A DNA stretch of 64,000 nt. Source: Streptomyces physcomitrii. GTDB taxonomy: Bacteria > Actinomycetota > Actinomycetes > Streptomycetales > Streptomycetaceae. The translations under genes and the position numbers were made by a program. The stretch's first letter is position 1. Every line of letters begins with the position of its first letter. A model generated the notes under the pieces. It saw only the letters and a program-made list of their open reading frames with translations, had not been told where the DNA came from and did no database searches. Where the stretch lies: NCBI RefSeq assembly GCF_012273655.1, contig NZ_JAAWWP010000017.1:1-64000 (forward strand). The letters are read 5' to 3'. Positions 25,862 to 35,200 of this stretch are shown piece after piece.

Positions 25862-26410
25862 ATGCGTATCGCATTCCTCGTGGCGCCCGAGGGCGTCGAG
25901 CAGGTTGAGCTGACCGAGCCCTGGGCGGCCGTCGAGAAGGCGGGCGGCCAGGCGCAGTTGGTGTCCACCGCACCCGGCAGCGCCCAGGGCTTCCACCACC
26001 TCGACAAGGCGGACACCTTCCCGGTGGACCTGACGGCGGGTGAGACGAGCGCGGCGGACTTCGACGGTCTGGTGCTGCCCGGCGGGGTGGCCAACCCGGA
26101 CTTCCTGCGCACCGACGAGGCCGCCGTCGCCCTGGTCCGGAGCTTCTTCACCGCGGGGAAGCCGGTGGCGGTGATCTGCCACGGCCCGTGGACGCTGGTC
26201 GAGGCGGGCGTGCTGCCGGGGCGCACCCTCACCTCCTGGCCGAGCCTGAAGACGGACATCCGCAACGCGGGCGGCAGTTGGGTGGACGAGGAGGTCATGG
26301 TCTGCACCAGCGGCCCCAACACCCTGATCAGCAGCCGCAAACCGGACGATCTGGAGGCCTTCTGCGCGGCGGCGGTACGGGAGTTCGGCGCGCAGCGGGA
26401 CCGGGCCTGA
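25862..26410 (+). CDS. DJ-1/PfpI-family protein (type 1 glutamine amidotransferase-like)
   Basis: 182 residues. RIAFLVAPEGVEQVEL at the start, DGLVLPGGVANPDFLR, and VAVICHGPWTLVEAG with the nucleophile-elbow Cys (about 110) followed by His, as in PfpI/YhbO proteases and deglycases. LTSWPSLKTDIRNAGG is the strand that usually follows. These proteins act in the cytosol in stress protection or as holdases, deglycases or hydratases; which applies here is not shown by the sequence. ATG with AAGGAG nine bases upstream. It lies 74 bp after phosphoketolase and 16 bp before the small membrane protein gene, so the last two are likely one transcript. Confidence 0.9.
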   Translation: MRIAFLVAPEGVEQVELTEPWAAVEKAGGQAQLVSTAPGSAQGFHHLDKADTFPVDLTAGETSAADFDGLVLPGGVANPDFLRTDEAAVALVRSFFTAGKPVAVICHGPWTLVEAGVLPGRTLTSWPSLKTDIRNAGGSWVDEEVMVCTSGPNTLISSRKPDDLEAFCAAAVREFGAQRDRA

Positions 26411-26426
26411 GGGAGGAGTCGCGGGC

Positions 26427-26936
26427 ATGACCGAACCGGAGGGGGGCTGGACCACACCGGGCCGCCGGGAGACGGCCGAGCAGCGCGCCGACCGCCGCTG
26501 GGCCGAGCTGCTCCAGGAGGTCCGGGTGGCGCAGACCGGCGTCCAGATCCTGCTCGGCTTCCTGCTGACGGTCGCGTTCACCCCGCGCTTCCCCGAACTG
26601 TCCACTGCGGACCGGAATCTGTACGTGGTGACCGCGGTCCTCGGGGCCTCGGCGACGGGCGTGCTGATAGGCCCGGTCTCCTTCCACCGCCTGGTGACCG
26701 GCAAGCGGCTCAAGCCGGAGACGGTGACCTGGGCCTCGGGGATGACGATCGTCGGGCTGGTGCTGCTGCTCTGCACGATCAGCTCGGCGATGCTGCTGAT
26801 CCTGCGGGTCGCGCTGCACAACGACGCGGTGCCGTGGATCGCCGCGGGCGTCACCGCGGTCTTCGTGCTGACCTGGTTCGTCCTGCCGGTCTGGGCGCGG
26901 ATCCGCTACGGCCGGCGGGAGAGCGGCGAGGAGTGA
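26427..26936 (+). CDS. DUF6328-like four-helix membrane protein
   Basis: 169 residues. After a charged N-terminus (RADRRWAELLQEVRVAQTG) there are about four hydrophobic helices: QILLGFLLTVAF, LYVVTAVLGASATGVLI, ASGMTIVGLVLLLCTISSAML and WIAAGVTAVFVLTWFVLPVWA. The end is basic, then acidic. LLQEVRVAQTGVQILLGFLL is the recognisable start of the DUF6328 family found in actinobacteria. The role is unknown. It follows the DJ-1 family gene by 16 bases, and its own GGAGGAG is in that gap, so the two are probably co-expressed in a stress-linked unit. Confidence 0.8.
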   Translation: MTEPEGGWTTPGRRETAEQRADRRWAELLQEVRVAQTGVQILLGFLLTVAFTPRFPELSTADRNLYVVTAVLGASATGVLIGPVSFHRLVTGKRLKPETVTWASGMTIVGLVLLLCTISSAMLLILRVALHNDAVPWIAAGVTAVFVLTWFVLPVWARIRYGRRESGEE

Positions 26937-26950
26937 GCGGGCGCCCGTGA

Positions 26951-26981
26951 CGTCAGGGCGTCAGGGCGTCAGGGCGTCAGG
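26951..26981. repeat. 8-bp tandem repeat at the TetR C-terminus
   Basis: CGTCAGGG is repeated three times and then CGTCAGG, spanning the stop codon and last codons of the TetR gene between two convergent genes. A change in copy number would alter or shift the TetR C-terminus. Confidence 0.85.
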
Positions 26982-27562
26982 TGGGCCTGCACCCCGGGCG
27001 CGTACCGGTCGATCAGGCGGGGCACCGGTTCGGCCCGTAGCCGGGGGCCGCGGGCGATGCCGAACATCACGCCGAGGCCGAGCAGCATCGCGACGGCGAG
27101 TTCCGCGCGCAGCCCCGCGTCGGGTCCTTCGAGCCGGGCGGTGAGGCGTTCGGCCACCTGGGTGCGGAAGTTGGCGCGCAGGATCTCGCCGTCCTCGCGG
27201 TGCATGGGGGCGAAGACGATCCGCAGGATGGGGTCGGCGCCCTGTTCGAGCTGGCTGCGGAGCAGGTGCTCGACCATATGGCGGCCGAGGGAGTCCAGGG
27301 GCGCGTCGAGGAGGGCGGCGGCGTCCTCCTCGAAGGACATCACGCGGGCGAGCAGGGCGTCCTTGTTGCCGAAGTACTTGAGCACGAGGGGCGGGCTGAC
27401 CCCGGCGCGGGCGGCGATCGCCTTGAGGGTGATGTCGGCGTGCGGCTGCCGGGCGAGGAGGTGGCGGGCGGCGCGCAGGATGGCCCGCCGGGTCTCCTCG
27501 GCGTCCCGCCGCGCGGGGGCGCCGCCGTCCGCCTGCCGCTGCCCGGTCGCCGGAGTGGTCAT
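26969..27562 (-). CDS. TetR-family transcriptional regulator
   Basis: 197 residues. The N-terminal HTH (about 20-68) reads EETRRAILRAARHLLARQ, then ITLKAIAARAGVSPPLVLKYFGNKDALLA. The C-terminal ligand domain is Leu/Ala-rich with HMVEHLLRSQLEQGADPILRIVF, typical of the TetR_C_33-like group. It lies directly after the MFS efflux gene on the same strand. A GTG three codons upstream (27571) overlaps the MFS stop as GTGA, so translation is coupled whichever start is used. It most likely represses this MFS operon through the two identical-type palindromes at 29083-29124. The ligand is unknown, probably a drug-like substrate of the pump. Confidence 0.9.
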   Translation of the reverse strand: MTTPATGQRQADGGAPARRDAEETRRAILRAARHLLARQPHADITLKAIAARAGVSPPLVLKYFGNKDALLARVMSFEEDAAALLDAPLDSLGRHMVEHLLRSQLEQGADPILRIVFAPMHREDGEILRANFRTQVAERLTARLEGPDAGLRAELAVAMLLGLGVMFGIARGPRLRAEPVPRLIDRYAPGVQAHLTP

Positions 27563-27567
27563 GGCGT

Positions 27568-29037
27568 TCACGCCCCTTCGAGAGCCTGCTTCGGGGTGCT
27601 CAGGCCGCTGCCCGGCCCCGGGTGGTCCGCCCGCGGTTCGGCGGGTATCGCGAGCGCGGCGGCGCAGGCGACCAGGGCGACGGTACCGGCGAGGGCGAAG
27701 GCCATCAGATAGCCGTGCAGGGTCGGTACGGGCGCGCCGCCGACCGTGCTCGTGTGGTGGACGAGGATCGCGGCGACGGCGGCCGAGCACAGGGCCTGCC
27801 CGATGGTGCGCATGAGGACGTTGACGCCGTTGGAGGAGGCGGTCTGCTCGACGGGGACGGCCCGCAGGATCAGGGTCGGCAGCGCGGAGTACGCGAGGGT
27901 GGTGCCGGTGGAGACGACGGCGCCGCCGAGGACGATCACCCACAGGGCGTGGCTGTCGGCGATGCGGACCACGTAGCCGAGGGCGATCACCACGGCGCCC
28001 AGCGCGAGGGTGATACGCGGGCCGCGGGAGGCGGAGATACGGGCCGAGAGCGGCGAGAAGAGCAGCATGATCAGGCCGTTGGGCAGCAGGCACAGGCCGC
28101 TGGCGACGATGGAGAGGCCGAGTCCGTAGCCGGTCTCGGTGGGCGCCTGGACGAGCTGGGCGGTGACCAGGGAGTTGGCGTAGAAGGCGAACCCGGCGAG
28201 CAGGGCGGTCAGATGCGGCAGCGCGACCCGGGGCCGGACGGCGAGGCGGAGGTCCACCAGCGGGCGCGGGGCGCGCAGTTGCTGGCGCCACCACAGGGCG
28301 CCGGTGAGCAGGCTCGCGGCGAAGAGGCCGAGGACGGTGGCGCTGGTCCAGCCCCACTGGCCGCCCTGGGAGACGGCGAGCAGCAGGCAGACCAGGGCGG
28401 TGGCGAGGCCGAGGGCGCCGAGGGTGTCGAAGCGGCCCGGGGTGCGGACCGGGGATTCGCGCACCGCCCACCAGGCGGCGGCGAGGCCGCTCGCACCGAG
28501 CCCGCTGGTCACCCAGAACATCACGTGCCAGTCGGCGTACTGGACGATCAGCGCGGTCAGCGGCAGTCCGAGGGCGGCGCCGATGCCGACCGTGGAGCTC
28601 ATCAGGGCGACGGCGGAACCGGTGCGGTGCGGGGGCAGTTCGTCGCGCAGGATGCTGATCGACAGCGGGACGACGGCGGCCGCGGCGCCCTGGAGCGCGC
28701 GGGCGGCGATGAGCAGCCGGATTTCGCTGGTGAGGGCGCAGACCACGGAGCCCGCGGTCATCAGGGCGAGCGCGGCGAGCAGCACCCGCCGCTTGCCGTA
28801 CATGTCGCCCGCGCGGCCGAGGACGGGGGTGAGCACGGCGCCGGCGAGCAGGGTGGCGGTGACCGTCCAGGAGACGGCGGCCGGGGAGGCGCCGGTCAGC
28901 CGGGGCAGATCGGGCAGCAGCGGGACGACCACGGTCTGCATGACGGCCATCAGGATGCCGCCGAAGGCGAGCACCGGCACGGTGAGCTTTCGGCGCAGAC
29001 CGGTCGGCGGCCCGGCGTCGGATATCGCGGGCTCCAT
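27568..29037 (-). CDS. MFS drug-efflux transporter, DHA2 (14-helix) family
   Basis: 489 residues with about 14 hydrophobic helices. VSWTVTATLLAGAVLTPVLGRAGDMYGKRRVLL carries motif A (GxxxDxxGrRR-like) after helix 2, and the ALQGAAAAVVPLSISILRD region is the usual helix 4-5 motif. Proteins of this family export hydrophobic compounds in exchange for protons. ATG at 29037 has GGAG six bases upstream; another start 18 bases further up has none. It forms a two-gene operon with the TetR gene behind a double operator. It could give resistance to, or export, the polyketide made by the genes to the right, but it is separated from them by two other genes. Confidence 0.9.
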   Translation of the reverse strand: MEPAISDAGPPTGLRRKLTVPVLAFGGILMAVMQTVVVPLLPDLPRLTGASPAAVSWTVTATLLAGAVLTPVLGRAGDMYGKRRVLLAALALMTAGSVVCALTSEIRLLIAARALQGAAAAVVPLSISILRDELPPHRTGSAVALMSSTVGIGAALGLPLTALIVQYADWHVMFWVTSGLGASGLAAAWWAVRESPVRTPGRFDTLGALGLATALVCLLLAVSQGGQWGWTSATVLGLFAASLLTGALWWRQQLRAPRPLVDLRLAVRPRVALPHLTALLAGFAFYANSLVTAQLVQAPTETGYGLGLSIVASGLCLLPNGLIMLLFSPLSARISASRGPRITLALGAVVIALGYVVRIADSHALWVIVLGGAVVSTGTTLAYSALPTLILRAVPVEQTASSNGVNVLMRTIGQALCSAAVAAILVHHTSTVGGAPVPTLHGYLMAFALAGTVALVACAAALAIPAEPRADHPGPGSGLSTPKQALEGA

Positions 29038-29082
29038 GGGCGTCTCCAGCGGCACGGCGGTTCGGGGGCGGCGGATCAGGGA

Positions 29083-29124
29083 GGTGAATTCGTATTCACC
29101 TTACCTGGTGAATTCGCATTCACC
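29083..29124 (-). promoter_or_regulatory. Two tandem TetR-type operators
   Basis: GGTGAATTCGTATTCACC (29083-29100) and GGTGAATTCGCATTCACC (29107-29124). Each has perfect 7-bp arms around a 4-base centre, and the centres are 24 bp apart. They lie 46-87 bases upstream of the MFS start, where the promoter must be, and about 180 bases upstream of the divergent NADH dehydrogenase gene. A TAAGGT between the two sites could serve as a -10, though no -35 is clear. Cooperative binding of two TetR dimers is expected. Confidence 0.85.
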
Positions 29125-29305
29125 TCCGCACTCACCTGCCAAGGGAGCCGGTGCGCGCACGGGTCGCCCATCCCGCCCGCCGAGTCGCCGGTTCCGCAAG
29201 CCGCGAAGCGCCCGGCGCCCGGGCGGCGTAGGCCGTTTCCCCCGAACTGTCCCACCTGCCGGACCGGTGGACTGAACCGGGCGGGGAGCGAGCAGGAGAA
29301 GGACC

Positions 29306-30664
29306 ATGACACGACCCAGGATCCTCATCGTCGGCGGCGGCTTCGCCGGAGTGGAGTGCGCCCGTCGGCTGGAACGCAAACTCGGCCCGGGAGAGGCGCA
29401 GGTCACCCTGGCGACGCCCTTCGGCTACCAGCTGTATCTGCCACTCCTGCCCCAGGTGGCCTCCGGTGTGCTGACTCCGCAGTCGGTCGCGGTCTCCCTG
29501 CGGCGCGGGCTGCGGGGCACCCGGATCATCCCCGGCGGCTGCGTCGGGGTGGACCCGGTGGCCAAGGTCGCCGTCCTGCGCAAGATCACCGACGAACTCG
29601 TCAACGAGCCCTACGACCATCTGGTGCTCGCCCCCGGCAGCGTCACCCGCACCTTCGACATCCCCGGTCTGACCGAGCACGCCCAGGGGATGAAGACCCT
29701 CGCCGAGGCGGCCTATCTGCGCGACCACGTCATCAGCCAGCTCGATCTCGCCGCCGCGACGACGGACGAGCGGGAGCGGCGCTCCCGGCTCCAGTTCGTG
29801 GTGGTGGGCGGCGGTTACGCGGGCACCGAGACCGCGGCCTGCCTGCAGCGGATCACCGCGGCGGCGGCCGAGCGCTATCCGCGGCTCGACCCGCGGGACA
29901 TCAAGTGGCACATCGTCGACATCGCGCCGAAGCTGATGCCCGAACTCGGCGACCGGCTCGGCACGGACGCCATGCACGTCCTGCAGCGGCGCGGCATCGA
30001 GGTCTCCCTCGGGGTCTCGGTGGCCAAGGTGGAGGCGGAGCAGGTCACGCTCACCGACGGCCGGGTGCTGCCCTGCCGGACCCTGGTGTGGACCGCGGGG
30101 GTCGCCGCGAGCCCGCTGATCGGCACGCTCGGCGCGGAGACCGTCAAGGGCAGGCTGGTGGTCACCGACCGGATGACGGTGCCGCGCTTCGACGGGGTGT
30201 TCGCGCTCGGCGACGCGGCGGCCGTGCCCGACCTCGCCAAGGGCGACGGGGCGGTGTGCCCGCCGACCGCGCAGCACGCCCAGCGCCAGGGCAAGGCGGT
30301 CGCCGACAACGTCCTGGCGAGCCTGCGCGGCAAGCCGCTGGAGCCGTATGTGCACAAGGATCTCGGCCTGGTCGTCGACCTCGGCGGCCGGGACGCGGTG
30401 TCCAAGCCGCTCGGGGTGCAGCTCACCGGGGTGCCCGCGCAGGCGGTGGCGCGCGGCTACCACCTGATGGCGCTGCGCACCAATGTCGCCAAGGTGCGCA
30501 CCCTCACCAACTGGCTGCTGAACGCCACGGCCGGGGACGACTACGTCCGTACCGGATTCCAGTCCCGCCGCCCGGCCCGGCTGCGGGACTTCGAGTACAC
30601 GGACACCTATCTGACGCCGGATCAGGTACGCGCGCACACCGAGTCCTTGCACGCGCGGCACTGA
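29306..30664 (+). CDS. Type II NADH dehydrogenase-like FAD oxidoreductase
   Basis: 452 residues. Two Rossmann loops: ILIVGGGFAGVECARRL (FAD, residues 6-22) and FVVVGGGYAGTETAACL (NADH, about 171). VWTAGVAASPLIG and VFALGDAAAVPD (FAD-binding GD) are the usual closing motifs. Such enzymes pass electrons from NADH to quinone at the inner face of the membrane without pumping protons. The C-terminal part has RGYHLMALRTNVAKVRTLTNW, an amphipathic stretch where these proteins bind the membrane. ATG with GGAGAAGGA upstream. It is divergent from the MFS-TetR pair, so its promoter may be near the TetR sites. Confidence 0.9.
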   Translation: MTRPRILIVGGGFAGVECARRLERKLGPGEAQVTLATPFGYQLYLPLLPQVASGVLTPQSVAVSLRRGLRGTRIIPGGCVGVDPVAKVAVLRKITDELVNEPYDHLVLAPGSVTRTFDIPGLTEHAQGMKTLAEAAYLRDHVISQLDLAAATTDERERRSRLQFVVVGGGYAGTETAACLQRITAAAAERYPRLDPRDIKWHIVDIAPKLMPELGDRLGTDAMHVLQRRGIEVSLGVSVAKVEAEQVTLTDGRVLPCRTLVWTAGVAASPLIGTLGAETVKGRLVVTDRMTVPRFDGVFALGDAAAVPDLAKGDGAVCPPTAQHAQRQGKAVADNVLASLRGKPLEPYVHKDLGLVVDLGGRDAVSKPLGVQLTGVPAQAVARGYHLMALRTNVAKVRTLTNWLLNATAGDDYVRTGFQSRRPARLRDFEYTDTYLTPDQVRAHTESLHARH

Positions 30665-30712
30665 GCACCGCTACCGGACGGGCAGCCAACCTCCCGTACG
30701 GACAGGGCAGTT

Positions 30713-30745
30713 GGCCCGGTGCCGGTCGTCAGCCGGTGCCGGGCC
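30713..30745. terminator. Bidirectional hairpin terminator
   Basis: GGCCCGGTGCCGG (30713-30725) pairs along all 13 positions (two of them G-T) with CCGGTGCCGGGCC (30733-30745), with a 7-base loop. It lies between the convergent NADH dehydrogenase and PKS-linked exporter genes and probably closes the polyketide operon on the minus strand. Confidence 0.8.
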
Positions 30746-30785
30746 GCGTGCTGTCCGCCCCGGGGGAAGGGGAGTCGGGGCCCGC

Positions 30786-32267
30786 TCAGGCCGGAGCGCG
30801 CCCGGCGGCCCGGCGGCGGGAGGTCCGGCCCCGGTGCCGGGCGCGGCGCTGGGCCCGGGCGAGCAGGAGCGCGGTGAGGGCGGCGAGCGCGGCGGCGCCG
30901 AGCGACCACCGGAAGGTCGCGGTGAACGCCGCCATCCGCTGCTCGGCGGTGGCGTCCGCCTCGTCGAGGCCGTTCTGCAGGACCGCGACGAAGACGGCCG
31001 TGGCGAGCGAACCGCCCAGCCGCTGCGCCATGTTGAGCTGCGGGGAGGCGTCGCTGATCTTCTGCGGGTCGAGGGCGCGGAAGGCGGAGGTCATCGCGGG
31101 CATCACGGAGAGCCCGGCGCCGAAACCGGAGACCCCCATGGCGGCGGCGACCACCGCGTAGGGGGTGTCCGCGGTGATCAGGACGAAGGGCACGGCGGCG
31201 GCCAGGCTCAGCGCCGCCCCGACGAGTGCGGTGCGCCCGCCGCCGAGGCGCTCCACCACCCGGCCCGAGAGCCAGGTGGCCGCGGCGGCGCCGATGCTGG
31301 AGGGCACCAGGAGGACGCCGGTGGCCACCGGGTCCTCGCCGCGCACGCTCTGGAAGTACAGCGGCATGAGGACCATCCCCGCGTACATGCCCATCGCGAG
31401 GAAGACCGTGGTGAGGGAGGCGGCGCGGAAGACGGGGTCGCGGTAGAGGCGGATGTCGAAGAGGGGGTGCGGGATACGCAGGGTGCGGACGACGAAGAGG
31501 AGGAGCAGCAGCGCTCCGGCGCCGAGGGCGAAGAAGGTGCCCGCCGAGGCGTCCCGGCCGGCCTCGCCGAATCCGTAGGTGAGGCCCGCCATGCCGAGCG
31601 AGACCGCCGCGAGGCCGAGGACGTCGAGCGGGGCGGCCTCCTGGGGCCGGTCGGGTGCCAGCAGCCGCAGCGCGCACAGCACGGCGAACGCGCCGACCGG
31701 CAGGTTGACCAGGAAGATCCACCGCCAGTCCGCGAAGTGCAGCAGCAGCCCGCCGGCGAAGGGGCCGAAGACCGGGGCGAGCACCAGGGGCACCCCGACC
31801 ACCGCCATCACCCGGGGCAGGTTCGCCGGTCCGGCCGCCCGGGCGAGGATGATCTGCCCGACCGGCATGATCAGCCCGCCGCCGAGGCCCTGCAGGGCCC
31901 GGAAGGCGATGAGCTGGCCCTCGTTCTGCGCCAGCGCGCACAGCAGCGAGGCGAGGGTGAACAGGACGACCGCGGTGGTGTACGCGCGCCGGGCGCCGAA
32001 GCGCCGCGCCGCCCAGCCGGAGGCGGGGAGGGCGGCGGCGACCGCGAGGAGGTAGGCGGTGGCGATCCACTGGATGGTGTCCAGGGAGGTCCCGAAGTCC
32101 GAGGCGAGGGCCTTCAGGGCGACGTTGACGATGGTGGTGTCGAGGAAGGACAGGGTCGCCCCGAGGATCACCACGGTCGCGGCCCGCCGTACCTCGGGCC
32201 CGAGGCGCGGCGCCCGGCCGGGTCCCGGCGCCCGGCCGTTCCTCGTCTCACGGTGTCGTCCGGTCAC
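30786..32267 (-). CDS. MFS exporter of the polyketide cluster (DHA2 family)
   Basis: 493 residues with about 14 hydrophobic helices. [16 protein letters not shown] (helix 1 motif of EmrB/QacA proteins), [30 protein letters not shown] (motif A), [17 protein letters not shown] and [18 protein letters not shown] (motif C, antiporter). It is a proton-driven exporter in the cytoplasmic membrane. The GTG start overlaps the TGA stop of the thioesterase-bearing PKS gene (GTGA), so the two are made from one mRNA with coupled translation. This is strong positional evidence that it exports the finished polyketide. The C-terminus is Arg-rich. It differs in sequence from the MFS protein at 27568. Confidence 0.92.
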   Translation of the reverse strand: MTGRHRETRNGRAPGPGRAPRLGPEVRRAATVVILGATLSFLDTTIVNVALKALASDFGTSLDTIQWIATAYLLAVAAALPASGWAARRFGARRAYTTAVVLFTLASLLCALAQNEGQLIAFRALQGLGGGLIMPVGQIILARAAGPANLPRVMAVVGVPLVLAPVFGPFAGGLLLHFADWRWIFLVNLPVGAFAVLCALRLLAPDRPQEAAPLDVLGLAAVSLGMAGLTYGFGEAGRDASAGTFFALGAGALLLLLFVVRTLRIPHPLFDIRLYRDPVFRAASLTTVFLAMGMYAGMVLMPLYFQSVRGEDPVATGVLLVPSSIGAAAATWLSGRVVERLGGGRTALVGAALSLAAAVPFVLITADTPYAVVAAAMGVSGFGAGLSVMPAMTSAFRALDPQKISDASPQLNMAQRLGGSLATAVFVAVLQNGLDEADATAEQRMAAFTATFRWSLGAAALAALTALLLARAQRRARHRGRTSRRRAAGRAPA

Positions 32268-35200
32268 GGCCGGGTCCTCTCCCCCTCGATGCGCTGCGCC
32301 CCCGCTGCGGTGCGCAGCCAGGCGTCGACGGCGCCCGCGGCGGCGGCCGCCTCCTGCTCCAGCATGGTGAAGTGGTCGCCGGGGACGTCCACCGGGGTGT
32401 GCGGCGCCGGCCAGCGCGGCCGGTGGTCCCCGGTGAGGGAGCGCTCGGCCCGTACGAGGAGGACCGGGGTGGCCAGCGGTGCGGGCTCCCAGCGGTGGAA
32501 GAGCCCGAAGTAGCCGCCCATCGCGGTGAGCCGGGCGTCGGTGGCCCAGCCGAAGTCCTCCTCTCGCGCGAACATGGCGCTGACCATCTCGCCGCGGAAG
32601 GCCGGGTCGGCGGCATCGCCCGGCAGGAAGGTGTCGAGCAGCACCAACGCCCGTACGGGGGCGCCGAGTTCTTCGAGGCGGGCGGCGACCGCGTGGGCCA
32701 GCCAGCCGCCGGAGGAGTATCCGGCGAGCGCGAAGGGGGCGCCCCCGGTGTGCTGCCCGAGCGCCTCGGCCACCCGCCCGACGAGCGAGCCGAGGTCGGC
32801 GGGCAGCGCCTCGCCGTCCACATAGCCGGGCAGCGGCAGTACGGACAGGGCGCGGCGCTCGCGCAGGGCGGCCCCGAACCGGGCGTACTGGTGCGGGCTG
32901 GACAGGGCGGTCAGCGAGGGCAGCGCGAACAGCGGGAGTCCGCCCGCGCCTTGGTCCCCGCTCCGGCTCTGGCCCTGGCTCTGGTCATGTTCCTGGCTCC
33001 GGCTCTCGGCGAGGCGGACCGCTTCGAGCGGGGCCTGATCGGTGTCCCCGGGCCGCCAGGTGAAGGCGGGCCGCAGCCGGGCGGCGGCCACCAGGAGGTC
33101 GGTGGCCGCCTCGATCTTGCCCTCGGCGCAGGCGGCCCGGTAGAGGGCGGCGACGGGTCCGCCGCTCTCGGCCGGGTGCCGAGGCGCCCCGGGGGATGCG
33201 CCGAGCAGGGTGGCGAGGTGGGCGGCGAGCTGGGCCGGGGTCGGGTGGTCGAAGATCGCGGTGGCGGTGAGGCTGAGGCCGGTCGCCGTGTTGAGGCGGT
33301 TGCGCAGCCGTACCGAGGTCAGCGAGTCGAAGCCCAACTCCAGGAATTTGCGGTCCGCTTCGACCTCCTCGGCCGAGGCGTGGCCGAGCACGGCGGCGGT
33401 CTGGGCGCGCACCACGGCCAGCGGGTCCGAGAGGTCCGCCGCCGCGGCGGCGTCCGCCCCGGGCCTCACGGCAGGGGCGGAGACCAGCTCGCGCAGCAGA
33501 TGCGGGATGCCCTCCTCGGCGGCGCGGGCCCGCAGCGCCGCGGTGTCCAGGCGCAGCGGCACCCGCAGCGGGTCCCGCTGGGCTCGGGCGGCGTCGAAGA
33601 GGGCGAGCCCCTCCTCGGTGCTCAGGGCCCGCACCCCGCCGCCCCGTGCCGGCTCCGCCGCGTCCAACCCCGCTGTCATCGCGCCGCGTTCGGCCCACAG
33701 TCCCCAGGCGAGGGAGAGTCCGGGCAGCCCTTGGGCGCGGCGCAGGGCCGCCAGGGCGTCGAGGTGGGCGTTGGCGGCGGCGTAGCTCGCCTGTCCCGGC
33801 GCGCCGAGCAGGCCGGAGGCGGAGGAGAAGAGCACGAAGGCGGTGAGGTCGAGCCCGGCGGTCAACTCATGGAGATTCCACGCCCCTTCGGCCTTCGGGG
33901 CGAGGACGGTGTCCAGCCGCTCGGGGGTCAGCGACTGCACCACACCGTCGTCGAGTACGCCCGCGGCGTGCACGACGCCCCGCAGCGGAGCCTCGGCGGG
34001 AATCGTCGCGAGCAGGGCGGCGAGAGCCTCGCGGTCGGCGACATCGCAGGCGGCCAGGCGCACCGACTCCGCGCCCGCGGCGGCGAGTTCGGCCCGTACC
34101 TCGTCCGCCGCGCCCGCGCCGCCGCCGCTGCGGCTGACGAGCAGCAGATGGCGTACGCCGTGCGCGGTGACCAGGTGCCGGGCCACGGCGCGGCCGAGCA
34201 CACCCAGGCCGCCGGTGAGCAGCACCGTGCCTTCGGGGCCGAACTCCCCGCCGGGCCACGGGGCTTCGGCATCGGCGGCCGGGAGCGCGGCGCGGGTCAG
34301 GCGCGGTGCGTGGGCCGCTCCCCCGCGCAGCGCGAGGCCCGGTTCGTCGAGGCCACGGACGGCGGCGGCGAGGAGGGCGGGCGGCTCGGTGCCGTCGGTG
34401 TCGAGCAGCCGGAAGAGCCCCGGGTGCTCGGACTGCGCCGAACGCAGCAGCCCCCAGACGGCCGCGGCCACCGGGTCGGTCCCCGCCTCCGGCGCCTGCC
34501 CGGGGACGTCCATCGCCCGCCGGGTCACGAAGACCAGCGGACCCGCGGCGGGCGCGCGCAGGAACTCCTGTACGGCGCCGAGCGCGGCGTGCAGGGTGGG
34601 GCGCAGCCCGGCGCCGGTGTCCACCTCGACGGTGCGCGCGGCCTGCGGGTACGGGCCCGCCTCCGGTACGGGCAGCCGCCGCCAGTCGACCTGGAACAGG
34701 GCGTCCTGGACGCCGAGTCGGCCCGCGGCGAGCGGGCGGAGGAGGAGCGAGCCGACGGTGGCCACCAGGTTCCCCGAGCCGTCCAGGACGGTCAGCGCGA
34801 GCGCGTCCGCGCCGGCCGGGGACAGGCGCACCCGCAGTGCCTCGGCGCCGGGGCGGTGGAGCCGTACCCCGGTCCAGGAGAACGGCAGCCGGACCCCGTC
34901 CCCGAAGCCGCCGAGGCCCGCGGCGTGCAGGGCGGCGTCGAGCAGCGCCGGGTGCAGCGCGAAGCGTGCGGGGTCGGCGTCCTGCGGGGCCCCGACCTCG
35001 GCGTAGAGGTCCGCGCCGTGCCGCCAGGCGGCGCGCAGTCCGCGGAAGGCGGGCCCGTACTCCAGACCGGCCTCGGCCAGCGCCGGGTAGAAGCCGTCGA
35101 GCGGGACGGGCTCGGCTCCCCGCGGCGGCCACACGGTGTCCACGGCGGGGGCCTCGGCCGTGGCGGCGGGGGCGAGGGTGCCGGAGGCGTGCCGGGTCCA

